A DNA stretch of 64,000 nt from Hyalangium versicolor (GTDB lineage Bacteria; Myxococcota; Myxococcia; Myxococcales; Myxococcaceae), in contig NZ_JAHXBF010000045.1 in assembly GCF_020103695.1 (NCBI RefSeq), positions 1 to 64,000 on the forward strand, given 5' to 3'. Under the pieces are notes generated by a model. It made no database searches. It was not told the DNA's origin and was given only the letters and a program-made list of their open reading frames with translations. Positions 41,272 to 50,540 of this stretch are shown piece by piece; position 1 is the stretch's first letter; each line of letters opens with the position of its first letter. Both the position numbers and the translations under genes were made by a program.

Positions 41272-42822
41272 ATGCCTCGCTGGTTCAACACTGCCGGCCC
41301 CTGCTCTCCGGACCGTCACTACATGCTGCCGGCCCTGAGGCGGCTGCCCGAAGTCCTCCCGCTCCTGGAGCAGCAGGCCTACTTCGTCCTTCATGCTCCT
41401 CGGCAGGTGGGCAAGACGACAGCGTTGCGAGCTCTTGCCGAGCAGCTCACCGCCGGAGGCCGTTATGCCGCGCTCCACTTCTCCTGTGAGGAGGGCGAGG
41501 TGGCAGGCGACGACTACGGCGCGGCCCAGCGCGCCATCCTCCGGGAGATGGGCCGGAGGGCCGAGCTGGCTCTTCCCGCGGAGCTGCGGCCACCCCCTCC
41601 GACGCTCGAGGGGGATGAGGGCCTGCTGCAAGGCTTCCTCACCGCATGGGCGCGCTCATGCCCGCGTCCGCTGGTGCTCTTCTTCGACGAGATCGACGCC
41701 CTGCGCGGTCAGAGCCTCTTGAGCGTGCTGCGCCAGCTGCGCTCGGGGTTTCCTGATCGTCCCTCGGCTTTCCCTTCTTCCGTCATCCTCTGCGGCCTGC
41801 GGGACGTGCGCGATTACCGGGTGGCTTCGGGCGGCGGCTCCACGCTGGGGACCTCCAGCCCCTTCAACATCAAGGTCGAGTCCCTGACCTTGCGCAACTT
41901 CACCCACGACGAGGTCGCCGAGCTCTACTCCCAGCACACCGCCGACACGGGTCAGGTCTTCCTCCCCGAGGCCGTGGACCGGGCCTTCTATTGGACGCAG
42001 GGCCAGCCTTGGCTGGTCAATGCCCTGGCCCGGCAGATGGTCGAGACCCTGGTGCCCGAGAGGAGCCAGCCCCTCACCGCCGCTCACGTGGATGCCGCCA
42101 AGGAGCTCCTCGTGCGCCGCCAGGACACGCACTTGGACAGCCTGGGTGAGCGGCTGCGCGAGACACGGGTGCGCCGCATCCTCGAGCCCATGCTCGCAGG
42201 CCTCACCCTCGGCGGTGTGCCCGAAGATGATCTGCGCTTCATCCAGGATCTGGGTCTGGTTCGCATGGCCGAGACCGGAGGGCTGGAGATCGCCAATCCG
42301 TTGTATCGGGAGATCATCCCCCGGGTGCTCGCGAACACGGCCGTGGCCTCCCTTCCTCGGCTCCCCGCCACCTGGCTGACGGCTGATGGGAGGCTAGACA
42401 CCGAGCGGCTCATGGAGGCCTTCCTCTCCTTTTGGAGGCAGCACGGCCAGCCGTTGTTGAGCACCGCGCCCTATCACGAGATCGCACCGCACCTGGTGCT
42501 GATGGCCTTCCTGCACCGCGTGGCCAATGGTGGCGGAACACTTGAACGCGAATACGCCATTGGCACCGGCCGCATGGATCTCTGTCTGCGCCATGGTCCC
42601 GACACCCTGGCTCTGGAACTGAAGGTGTGGCGAGACGGCGAGAAGGATCCCCTGGCGGAAGGCCTCGCGCAGTTGGATGGATACCTCTCGGGGCTGGGGC
42701 TGGAGAGTGGTTGGCTGGTCATCTTCGATCGGCGAGCAGGGCAGCCCCCGCTCTTCGAGAGGACTCGTGCAACCCCCGCGACGACGCCCGGAGGACGCCG
42801 GGTCTCCGTCCTGCGAGCTTAG
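41272..42822 (+). CDS. AAA ATPase with C-terminal PD-(D/E)XK nuclease domain (AAA_14/archaeal ATPase type)
   Basis: A 516-residue protein. The STAND-like AAA core has Walker A APRQVGKTT (42-50), Walker B LVLFFDEID (D139, E140) and sensor-like SSVILCGLRD. A winged-helix region follows (about 240-340). The C-terminal domain has GRMDLCL (D436) and LALELKVWR (E448, K450), the D...ExK signature of PD-(D/E)XK nucleases (PDDEXK_9-like). Such ATPases are common in bacteria and archaea; the biological role is unsettled, with defence and mobile-element links proposed. A GTG-started WD40 gene follows 13 bp later with a strong ribosome site. Confidence 0.82.
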   Translation: MPRWFNTAGPCSPDRHYMLPALRRLPEVLPLLEQQAYFVLHAPRQVGKTTALRALAEQLTAGGRYAALHFSCEEGEVAGDDYGAAQRAILREMGRRAELALPAELRPPPPTLEGDEGLLQGFLTAWARSCPRPLVLFFDEIDALRGQSLLSVLRQLRSGFPDRPSAFPSSVILCGLRDVRDYRVASGGGSTLGTSSPFNIKVESLTLRNFTHDEVAELYSQHTADTGQVFLPEAVDRAFYWTQGQPWLVNALARQMVETLVPERSQPLTAAHVDAAKELLVRRQDTHLDSLGERLRETRVRRILEPMLAGLTLGGVPEDDLRFIQDLGLVRMAETGGLEIANPLYREIIPRVLANTAVASLPRLPATWLTADGRLDTERLMEAFLSFWRQHGQPLLSTAPYHEIAPHLVLMAFLHRVANGGGTLEREYAIGTGRMDLCLRHGPDTLALELKVWRDGEKDPLAEGLAQLDGYLSGLGLESGWLVIFDRRAGQPPLFERTRATPATTPGGRRVSVLRA

Positions 42823-42835
42823 GAGGTAGCGGAAG

Positions 42836-44749
42836 GTGCAGCTCAAGGATGGAGAGGCGCTGCCGGAGGGGGCTCGGGTCCGCCTGGGAACCACTCGCTT
42901 CCGGCCCGGTCTGGGCACGCTCGCTCCCGTCTTCTCTCCAGACGGTGAGCGCATCCTCATCGAGGACCGAGAGAGCACCTCGAAGCTCCACATCCTGGAG
43001 GCTCGCACCGGCCGGCTCCTGGAGACGCTGCGCCCCCTCACCCGGGAGCTCGGCTCAGTGCTCGCCCTCTGCTGGACGGCCGAGGGCATCCGCGTCGCCT
43101 GCTCCCTCTTTGGTGGCCGGCCCGCCATCCTCGAGTACGCCCACGATCGGGTGCTGCAGTTGGAATTCCAGGACGCCCCCTGGGCTGAACCCGGCGCCTT
43201 CTCCGCCAACGGCGAACGCGTGGCCATGGTGGATTCCCAGGGCGCCATTCGCGTGTGGAACACCGCCAACGGCCACCTCGTCGCCCGCGCCCGGCCCCTG
43301 TCTGGCAAGGCCGCGGGACCTGAGGTCTACAAGGCCGTGGCCATGTCCTCCGATGGTCAGCGCGTCGCCTGGAGCATCGGGGACTCGCGCATCCACCTCT
43401 ATGATGTCGTCTCCCGCCAGCTCCGCCCGCCGCTGCTCGGTCATACCGAGGCCGTCGCCGAGCTCGCCTTCTCCCCGGATGGCACTCGCCTGGTCTCGGC
43501 CGCGCTCGCGGGCGAGACGCGCATCCACATCTGGGATGTGGAGAGCGGCAAACCCATCCTGAAGCTGCCGGCCCTCGCACCCTCCCGGCCCGTGCTCAAT
43601 GGCTGGCCGTATCCCGCCTTCACCTTCATCGGGCCGGGCGCGCGCCTCGCCTGGCTCGATGGCGATGCGCTGCGCACCCAGGACCTCGTCACCGGTGCCA
43701 GCACCTCGCTCCACGTGGGCACGGTGAACTCCTTCTCCGCGCTGCAGGCGCCTCCCGATGGTTCGTACCTCGTCGCCCGGGAGAACCACGCGCTTCGCTC
43801 CTGGAGCCTCGACACCGGACAGCCTGATCCGGCGCGCGACAGCCACTCGCTGCCCGTGGCCACCGTGGCCGTGTCTCCCGACGGCACCATCGCCGCCACG
43901 TCCGATGACTCCAGCTCCGTGCGCGTCTGGGACCTGGCCTGGGGACAGAGCCTTGGGCTCCTCGAGCTGAACGCTTCCCATGGGTGCATCCGCTTCTCCC
44001 CGGATGGCAGTTGGCTCGCGGTGCCCACCTCGAAAGGTCACCTCCACTTGTGGTCCTGCGGCGAAGGCCGCGTGCTCCACGACTTCCCCGTGTACGAGTC
44101 CAACTTCGGCGGGCTCACCTTCTCCCCCGACAGCCTGTGGCTGGCCACGTGCCCCGAAGAGGGCGGCGATATCACCCTGTCCGCCCTGCCCACCGGCAAG
44201 CGACGCCGCGTCCTCGCCACCGGCTCCGAGCGCCTCACCTCGCTGGAGTTCTCGCCCGATGGCCTGTGGCTGGCCGCCAGCGGCATGGATGGGATCGTCT
44301 TCTTCTTCCGAACCTCCGAGGACCGCCTCTCGTACAAGGCCCAGGCGCCGGACTCCTCCGTGCACCGCCTGCGCTTCTTCCCGGACGGGCAGCGCCTGCT
44401 CTCCTCGGGCTTCCTGGACTCGGACTATCCGGATGACGGGCCCGGCCAGCCCATGCTGCAGATCTGGAACGTGGAGACAGGCCAGCTCCTCGCCTCGCGC
44501 CGCGCTCGCACGCACCTGCTGGAACTTTCTCCGGACGGACGCCTGCTGCTCTTCGTCCCCTGGCGCAACCCGGCCCTCTGCGCGGAGGACGCCATGACGG
44601 GCGAGGAGCCTCGCACCTTGTTGCTCGTGCCCGAGCTCCAGTGCCACGACTTCTCCTCCAGCCGTGACATCTGGGTGACGGGACACCGGGACTGCACGGC
44701 GCTCGTCTGGAACCTGAGCCGATTCGCGCTCGATCGCCGCCCCGAGTGA
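42836..44749 (+). CDS. WD40-repeat beta-propeller protein
   Basis: A 637-residue cytoplasmic protein of about twelve WD40-type blades, seen as repeated FSPDGxRL, VWN/WD and DxxxG motifs (e.g. LAFSPDGTRL...HIWDVESGK, VAVSPDGTIA...RVWDLAWG, LEFSPDGLWLAASG). Two seven-bladed propellers or one large one are possible. Translation starts at GTG 42836 with AGGAGG about 8 nt upstream, and the gene lies 13 bp after the ATPase-nuclease, so they form an operon. In STAND/ATPase systems WD40 propellers often serve as the ligand sensor; here that domain may be supplied in trans (inference). Confidence 0.85.
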   Translation: MQLKDGEALPEGARVRLGTTRFRPGLGTLAPVFSPDGERILIEDRESTSKLHILEARTGRLLETLRPLTRELGSVLALCWTAEGIRVACSLFGGRPAILEYAHDRVLQLEFQDAPWAEPGAFSANGERVAMVDSQGAIRVWNTANGHLVARARPLSGKAAGPEVYKAVAMSSDGQRVAWSIGDSRIHLYDVVSRQLRPPLLGHTEAVAELAFSPDGTRLVSAALAGETRIHIWDVESGKPILKLPALAPSRPVLNGWPYPAFTFIGPGARLAWLDGDALRTQDLVTGASTSLHVGTVNSFSALQAPPDGSYLVARENHALRSWSLDTGQPDPARDSHSLPVATVAVSPDGTIAATSDDSSSVRVWDLAWGQSLGLLELNASHGCIRFSPDGSWLAVPTSKGHLHLWSCGEGRVLHDFPVYESNFGGLTFSPDSLWLATCPEEGGDITLSALPTGKRRRVLATGSERLTSLEFSPDGLWLAASGMDGIVFFFRTSEDRLSYKAQAPDSSVHRLRFFPDGQRLLSSGFLDSDYPDDGPGQPMLQIWNVETGQLLASRRARTHLLELSPDGRLLLFVPWRNPALCAEDAMTGEEPRTLLLVPELQCHDFSSSRDIWVTGHRDCTALVWNLSRFALDRRPE

Positions 44750-44806
44750 GGGCAGGGCTGGCTGGAAGCACTCCGAGCCGTTACGCTGCGGGCCAGGAGG
44801 CGCGAC

Positions 44807-45145
44807 ATGAGTCATGGCCACAGGTCTCGCGGTCCGGTGGGCCGTATCTCCGGCCTGCCTCGCGTCGAGAGCGCGGACGTCATCGCCCGCGTCCGCTCCA
44901 CCGAACGCGTCTCCGGTGCTACCGCCGTGGATGCGCGAATGCCGCAGCAGCGCTCATTTGCAGAAGCACTGGAGCGCAACAGCCGGGGCCTGGTCCGCTC
45001 CGAGCCACTGCCCCTGCCCGAACCCCAGCGTCGTCCGCTCCCACCTCCTGTACGCCTCCGAGAGGACGCGTCGCTCGAAGCGCCCGAGCGACTCCCTGAG
45101 TCCTTCCTGGGCCTGCTGTGGTGGAAGGTGAAGGGGCGTCTTTAG
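44807..45145 (+). CDS. Hypothetical protein with Pro/Arg-rich linker
   Basis: A 112-residue hydrophilic protein with no signal peptide or recognised domain. It has a weakly helical middle (RSFAEALERNSRGLV), a Pro-Leu-rich stretch and a short hydrophobic end (ESFLGLLWWKVKGRL). AGGAGG 6 nt before the ATG makes translation very likely. It follows the WD40 gene by 57 bp and could belong to the same operon. Confidence 0.6.
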   Translation: MSHGHRSRGPVGRISGLPRVESADVIARVRSTERVSGATAVDARMPQQRSFAEALERNSRGLVRSEPLPLPEPQRRPLPPPVRLREDASLEAPERLPESFLGLLWWKVKGRL

Positions 45146-45200
45146 ATCGGACAGGAGCTGATCATTGCGGGGTGACTGCGACCCACGGTGAAGGCCTAAA

Positions 45201-45229
45201 GGTTCGGTGGGCCTTTCTGCCACCGAGCC
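45201..45229 (+). terminator. Hairpin terminator-like element
   Basis: GGTTCGGTGG (45201-45210) pairs with CCACCGAGCC (45220-45229) through ten pairs, one of them G-U, around a 9-nt loop containing TTTCT. It lies 55 bp after the small hypothetical gene and 70 bp before the next large lipoprotein gene. Confidence 0.55.
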
Positions 45230-45298
45230 CTGTCGGGTAGAAAACGAGGGCCCGTGCTGGTGACCGCCGCGCGGGTCTTTCTCCCACTCGAGGACTGA

Positions 45299-48200
45299 AT
45301 GGCTTCTTCGTCCCTCTTGCCGCGCTCGTGGCTCTCGCTCGTCGTCATCGCACTGGGGGTTTTCGGCTGTAGCTGCGGGGGTGAGCCGACTCCTCCCACG
45401 TTCGTCGCGGACAAGAAGCTGGCCTTTGGCTCGGGCAGTCTCCAAGCCACGGCCGGCTCTCCTGTAGGCCCAGTGCTGGAGGTGATCGTCCAGGATACGT
45501 CCGGCAACAAGGTTGCTGGCGATACCAGCCCGATCACGCTGGCGCTGGACAAGGCCCCAGCCTCGGCGCAGCTCGAGGGCACGCTGACGGTCAATGCCGT
45601 GGATGGTGTGGCGCGCTTCACCAATGTCGTCATCAAGAAGGCCGGTACGGGCTATGTGCTGAGGGCCACCTCCGGCGAGCTCCCGGCGGCCACCAGCTCC
45701 GCCTTCGAAGTCGTCCCGGCGGCGGCCTCCAAGCTCACCTTCACCCAGCAGCCTGGCAACCACTCGCTGAGCACGACGCTCGGTCCCGTGAAGGTGGCGA
45801 TCTCCGATGCCTTCGACAACACCGTTGCCGCGACTTCGCCCTCCACCGCCGTGGAGCTCAGCCCTGACAGCACGGCGCTGCTGGGCACGAAGACGGTGGC
45901 TCCCGTGGCCGGTGAGGCCACCTTCTCGGACCTGAAGGTCTCCAAGGAGGGCACGGGCTTCACCCTGATCGCCTCGGCGGCTGGGCTCACCTCCGCCACC
46001 AGCGAGGCGTTCGACATCCAGGACGATGTGGCTCCGTCGAAGCCCGTGCTCACCCAGGGCGACACCACGACCACGAGCATCGTCGTGCAGTGGACCGCCG
46101 TTGGCGATGACGGGAACTCCGGCACCGCCGCCAGCCAGGAACTGCGCTACTCCACCTCCAACATCACTTCGGACGCGGAGTTCGCCGCCGCCACGCTGGT
46201 GACGACGGGTGCGCCCAAGGCCGCGGGCGCCGCGGAGTCGGCGACCCTCACGGGACTCAGCCCGAGCTCCAACTACTATGTGGCCCTGAAGGTGACGGAC
46301 AACTCGGGCAACTCGGTGCGCTCCGTCACGCTGCCCGTGTCCACCACCAACCCCATCGTCGCCCAGCTTGCCTTCGTCACCCAGCCTCAGGATGCCATCG
46401 CGGGCGAGACGCTGGCCCCCGTGAAGGTGGCCCTCCTGGATGCCTCGGGCAACACCGTCACCTCGGCGACTTCGGCCGTCGGCCTCAGCGTGGTCAACGG
46501 TTCGCCGCTCACCGCGGTGAATGCGGTGGCGGGCATCGCGACCTTCTCCGCCTTGAGCATCAACACGGCCGGTGTGGACTACAGGCTCGAGGCCTCCTCC
46601 GGCTCGCTGCCCACGAAGCAGAGCGATACGTTCGACATCCGCCCGGCCGCCGCGGCCACCATCGCGCTGGAGGGCGTGTCCACCCCGACGACGGCGGGCG
46701 TCACCGGCACCGTGCAGGTCACCGTGCGTGACGCCTTCGACAACGTGGCCACCGGCTACACGGGCACGGTGCACTTCACCTCCTCGGATCCGCAGGCGCT
46801 GCTGCCCATGGACACGACGTTCTCTCCCGTGGAGGCAGGCACGGCCACCTTCCCCGTGGAACTGCGCACCGCCGGCCAGCAGAACGTCACCGTGTCCGGC
46901 TCGGGCATCGCTGAACCCGACACCCTCGCTTGGGGCCCGATCGAGGCCGCTGCCCCGGATCACCTCGTGTTCTCCGTGCAGCCCTCGAATGGCTCGGTTC
47001 GTGCTCCGCTCGCCGAGGTGGCCGTGCTCCTCAAGGACGCCTTCGAGAACGACACTCTCGCCTCGGATCCCGCCGTCACGCTCGGGCTCTCGGATGGCAA
47101 CGTCCTGGCCACGCTCAGTGGCACGCAGAACATGAATCCGTCCAGCGGCGTGGCGGTCTTCTCGGATCTCTCCATCGATGAGGAGGGCACCGGCTTCCAC
47201 CTGATCGCGATCGCGTCGGGGCTCACGGAGGCCACCAGCGCGCCCTTCACCATCACAGACTCCCTGCCTCCGGCCCAGGCCGTCATCAGCGCGTCCGCGC
47301 TCTCGGGCAGCAGCGCCCGGGTCTCCTGGACGGCCGTGGGCGATGACGACGACCTGGGCACGGCGGCCAGCTATGACTTGCGCTACGCCTCCACCCCCAT
47401 CACCACCGAGACCGAGTTCGCCGCCGCCACGCGCTTCACCATCCCCGCGCCCCAGCCGCCGGGGAACGCCGAGTCGGCCACCGTCACGGGCCTGAACCTG
47501 GCCTTCGACGTCTACTTCGCGCTCAAGGTGAGCGACGCGGCGGGCAACTCCAGCCTCTCCAACAGCCCGAAGGTGGCCGGAGACCCCTGTACGGGCGTGA
47601 CGTGCACGCCGCCCGCTGGCACGTGCTCGGCCAACGGCAGGTCCGCCGTCACCTACACCTCCGCGTGCGTCGTCTCGAGTGGAGTGGGCGTGTGCCAGGA
47701 CACTCCGACGAACACGACGTGCCAGTCGTATGAGACGTGCAGCGCCGGGGCCTGCGTGCCGGTGACGGCCGCCAGCCAGAGGGGCCGCATCATCCTCAGC
47801 GAGTTCAGCTCGCTGGGCGCCGAGTTCATCGAGCTGCGCAACACCACGGGCGCGGACTTCGACGTGCACGGCTTCACCCTGCGCAACGCCGCGGGCCAGG
47901 AGGTGGACATCCGCGCCATCACCGACCCGAACGGCACGGCCGGCACGCCCGTGACGGTGCCCGCCAACGGCGTGCTCTACGGCATCCCCAACCCGTCCGG
48001 AGCCATCCCCGTGGGCACCGGCTTCGTCTACGGCGCGCCCGGCACCTCGTTCGCCCTGGCGGACGCGGGGGATGCGCTGGCGCTCTATGCCCCCTCCGGA
48101 GGGGCGCTGGAGGACGCGGTGGACTTCCGCGCCTTCCACACCAACCCGAACACCCCGATGACGGCGAGCGACTTCGTCGGCTTCGCGGGCAGCTCCACCC

Positions 48201-49618
48201 AGTTGGATGACACCGTCCTCACGGCTGCGGACAACGACACCGCGACCAACTGGTGCGTGAGCTTCTATGGGCACAACGTGAGGGGCTCGCGCATCACCCA
48301 CACCATGGGTGCGCTCAACGGGAGCTGCAAGGTGGCCGTCATCAACGAGGTGCTCGCCGATCCTCCCGGTGGAGACGATGGCCTGGGCTTCATGGAGATC
48401 GCCGGCCCGGGTGGCTCCGTCATCGGCGGCGCGACGATCACCGACATCGAGGGCAAGGGCACCGGCGCGGGCACGGCCAATCCGTTCGGCAGCTTTACCC
48501 TGCCTGCGGGAGTGCGCATCCCCGCTGATGGCATCCTGCTCATCGCCGACCTGTACAACAGCGGGCTCACGGGCATTCCCACCTACATTCCGGGAGTGGA
48601 TGTCGGCAATAAAGCCTTGGACTTCGAGAACCTGGGTGGAGACGCGTACCAGCTCATCTCCGCCACGGGGCAGTTGCTGGATGCGCTGGGCCACGATGTG
48701 ACTGGGGCCAACCTGGATGTCGCCGTGGCCACGAGCAACGGCCTGGCCATCTATGAGACTGGCACGGCGCTCTATCCGGAGTCGGGTACCGTGGCGCCAT
48801 CCCTGGCGCGCAGCCCGTCGAGCGCGGACACCAACAACAACCGCAACGACTTCCAGGGCGATCCCTCTCCGACACCGGGCCTGCCGAACGACGCGGTGAA
48901 CCTCACCGTGGCGAGCATGTTGCCCGATGATGGCCCGGCCACCGCGGGGGCGAATGTCACCCTCACCGGTACGGACTTCGCCACCGGCATGACGGCGAGG
49001 TTCGGGAACAACGGGGCGTTGCTCTGCGTCCTGCAAAGCTCCACCCAGGCCACGTGCCCCACCGTCGCCAATGCCGGTGCCGTCGTGAGCAAGGTGGACG
49101 TGACGCTCACGAACCCGGCGCCCATCAAGGTGCCCAACGCGGTGGTGGTGGGCGGCTTCACCTACACCGGCACGGAGAACGAGACCAACAACCCCAACGA
49201 GGCGGACTACTGCAACCTCCAGTTCCCCTCTACCTTCACCGTGACGAAGAGCACGCAGACGCCGCTCATCTACGGGCAGCTCTACGAGGCGGGAATCACG
49301 GAGCCCGCGGGGGCTCCCTTCGGCTGGCTCGCCGAGGTGGGGTACGGCGCGGCCGGCTCGAACCCGACAAGCAGCAACACGTGGCGCTTCTTCCCCGCGA
49401 GCTACAACGTCCAGGCGAGCAACAACGACGAGTTCATGGGCTCGTTCATGGCGCCCAGCGTGACGGTGCTCACCAACTACGCGTACACCTACCGCTTCAG
49501 CGCCGACAACGGGCTGCGGTGGACGTACTGCGACCTGAACGGCGCGGGCTCCAACTCAAGCCCCACAGACCTGGTCTTCGAGTCGAGCCAGCTCGGAGTA
49601 ATGACCGTCACGCCGTAG
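45299..49618 (+). CDS. Very large lipoprotein with Ig-like, fibronectin-III, lamin-tail and TIG domains
   Basis: A 1439-residue predicted lipoprotein (lipobox GVFGC). Five invasin/filamin-like Ig modules recur, each starting near KLxFxxQP and containing a VxLxDAxGNxV strand. Two fibronectin type III domains carry TSIVVQWTAVGDDG and SSARVSWTAVGDDDD. A Cys-rich CTGVTC...CSAGAC block (about 760-825) precedes two lamin-tail domains (IILSEFSSLGAEFIELRN and INEVLADPPGGDDGLGFMEI) and a TIG/IPT domain (VASMLPDDGPATAGANVTLTG). The end is a beta-rich cap. Such proteins are typically surface-exposed in myxobacteria; binding partners are unknown. GAGG 8 nt before the ATG sets the start. Confidence 0.83.
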   Translation: MASSSLLPRSWLSLVVIALGVFGCSCGGEPTPPTFVADKKLAFGSGSLQATAGSPVGPVLEVIVQDTSGNKVAGDTSPITLALDKAPASAQLEGTLTVNAVDGVARFTNVVIKKAGTGYVLRATSGELPAATSSAFEVVPAAASKLTFTQQPGNHSLSTTLGPVKVAISDAFDNTVAATSPSTAVELSPDSTALLGTKTVAPVAGEATFSDLKVSKEGTGFTLIASAAGLTSATSEAFDIQDDVAPSKPVLTQGDTTTTSIVVQWTAVGDDGNSGTAASQELRYSTSNITSDAEFAAATLVTTGAPKAAGAAESATLTGLSPSSNYYVALKVTDNSGNSVRSVTLPVSTTNPIVAQLAFVTQPQDAIAGETLAPVKVALLDASGNTVTSATSAVGLSVVNGSPLTAVNAVAGIATFSALSINTAGVDYRLEASSGSLPTKQSDTFDIRPAAAATIALEGVSTPTTAGVTGTVQVTVRDAFDNVATGYTGTVHFTSSDPQALLPMDTTFSPVEAGTATFPVELRTAGQQNVTVSGSGIAEPDTLAWGPIEAAAPDHLVFSVQPSNGSVRAPLAEVAVLLKDAFENDTLASDPAVTLGLSDGNVLATLSGTQNMNPSSGVAVFSDLSIDEEGTGFHLIAIASGLTEATSAPFTITDSLPPAQAVISASALSGSSARVSWTAVGDDDDLGTAASYDLRYASTPITTETEFAAATRFTIPAPQPPGNAESATVTGLNLAFDVYFALKVSDAAGNSSLSNSPKVAGDPCTGVTCTPPAGTCSANGRSAVTYTSACVVSSGVGVCQDTPTNTTCQSYETCSAGACVPVTAASQRGRIILSEFSSLGAEFIELRNTTGADFDVHGFTLRNAAGQEVDIRAITDPNGTAGTPVTVPANGVLYGIPNPSGAIPVGTGFVYGAPGTSFALADAGDALALYAPSGGALEDAVDFRAFHTNPNTPMTASDFVGFAGSSTQLDDTVLTAADNDTATNWCVSFYGHNVRGSRITHTMGALNGSCKVAVINEVLADPPGGDDGLGFMEIAGPGGSVIGGATITDIEGKGTGAGTANPFGSFTLPAGVRIPADGILLIADLYNSGLTGIPTYIPGVDVGNKALDFENLGGDAYQLISATGQLLDALGHDVTGANLDVAVATSNGLAIYETGTALYPESGTVAPSLARSPSSADTNNNRNDFQGDPSPTPGLPNDAVNLTVASMLPDDGPATAGANVTLTGTDFATGMTARFGNNGALLCVLQSSTQATCPTVANAGAVVSKVDVTLTNPAPIKVPNAVVVGGFTYTGTENETNNPNEADYCNLQFPSTFTVTKSTQTPLIYGQLYEAGITEPAGAPFGWLAEVGYGAAGSNPTSSNTWRFFPASYNVQASNNDEFMGSFMAPSVTVLTNYAYTYRFSADNGLRWTYCDLNGAGSNSSPTDLVFESSQLGVMTVTP

Positions 49619-49631
49619 CGGGGAGTGAGGC

Positions 49632-49664
49632 CCGGGAGCCCGGCCGGTGTGCCTGGGCTCCCGG
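49632..49664. terminator. Perfect hairpin between convergent genes
   Basis: CCGGGAGCCC (49632-49641) and GGGCTCCCGG (49655-49664) are exact 10-bp inverted repeats with a 13-nt loop, placed in the 95-bp gap between the large lipoprotein gene and the convergent secreted-protein operon. There is no T-tract. Confidence 0.65.
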
Positions 49665-49713
49665 AGCGCCTCGGGGCAGGGGACAGGAGGCCTCGAGCCT
49701 CCGCCGCCTCCGC

Positions 49714-50526
49714 CTACTGGTCGTCACACGGGGTGCCCAGACGGGCCCCCGAGTACACGCCCAGCTCGTTGTAGATCATCGGCAGGTTCTCGGTGAGCGG
49801 CACCACGCGCAGCTCCACCTTCTTCTTGGCGCCCTCAATCCACGTGGGCGCCACGTCCTTGTCCACCACCAGCCGCAGGTCCCCCTTCTTCGTCGAGAAG
49901 ATCTCTCCCTCCGAGTCGGAGACGATGTCCTTCATCTCCTGGAGCTTGAGGGCGCCCTTGGGGCCCACGTGCACGCGGAAGTGCTTCTCGTCCCCCGGGG
50001 CGAAGCCGCGCTCCACCAGGTAGTACTTGCCGGTGGTGTCTCGCAGCAGCGCGTACGGGACGAACTTCTGCGGGTTGGGCTCGTACTTCGCCGCCTTGAG
50101 CAGCTTCACCGCCTCGTCCGGCTCCACGGGCTTGAAGGACGCGGTGCGCTCGCCGCACCGCACGTCGCACGTCTGCTTCTCCTTGTCGTATTCCACGGAC
50201 GAGAACACCCGGTAGTCCGTGCCCCGGAAGTTGGAGTTGGCCGTCTTGTTGAAGAAGCGCGGCTCCAGGAAGGACGTGCCGCTGATGCCGAACGGCGGCG
50301 GGGCCACCTGGACGAACGCCTTCCCATCTCCGTAGAACAACTGCGAGCCCGTCTTCTCCTCGGGCGCAATCACCACGTAGTGCCCCTTGCTGTCGGCACA
50401 CACGGTGGTTTTCTCCAGGGCGATCTGCTCTCCCAAAGTCTCCCCCTTGCCCCAGGGAGGCTCCACCCCCCACGAGGTGCCCGAGAGGAGGGCGACGGAC
50501 GCGGCAATCAGACGTCGAGCTTGCAT
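49714..50526 (-). CDS. Secreted hypothetical protein, second gene of a pair
   Basis: A 270-residue exported protein with a signal peptide (RLIAASVALLSGTSWG) and a beta-rich mature domain containing four cysteines (VCADS, TCDVRC, PCDD), probably disulfide-bonded. I recognise no family. It begins 14 bp after the stop of the gene at 50541-51359; both encode small secreted proteins of the same size (270 and 272 residues) but without clear sequence similarity. GGAG lies 8 nt upstream of the ATG at 50526. Confidence 0.7.
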   Translation of the reverse strand: MQARRLIAASVALLSGTSWGVEPPWGKGETLGEQIALEKTTVCADSKGHYVVIAPEEKTGSQLFYGDGKAFVQVAPPPFGISGTSFLEPRFFNKTANSNFRGTDYRVFSSVEYDKEKQTCDVRCGERTASFKPVEPDEAVKLLKAAKYEPNPQKFVPYALLRDTTGKYYLVERGFAPGDEKHFRVHVGPKGALKLQEMKDIVSDSEGEIFSTKKGDLRLVVDKDVAPTWIEGAKKKVELRVVPLTENLPMIYNELGVYSGARLGTPCDDQ

Positions 50527-50540
50527 GAGCGGGACTCCGG

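Noticed and set aside
41088..41489. Small plus-strand frame with AGGAGG just before its ATG
   Set aside because: It overlaps an intrinsic terminator and the start of the ATPase-nuclease gene in another frame and shows no domain; the ribosome-site match is probably chance.
44954..49036. A 1360-codon minus-strand frame opposite the large lipoprotein
   Set aside because: Arg/Gly/His-rich low-information sequence; the sense strand has a lipobox and recognisable fn3, LTD and TIG domains.
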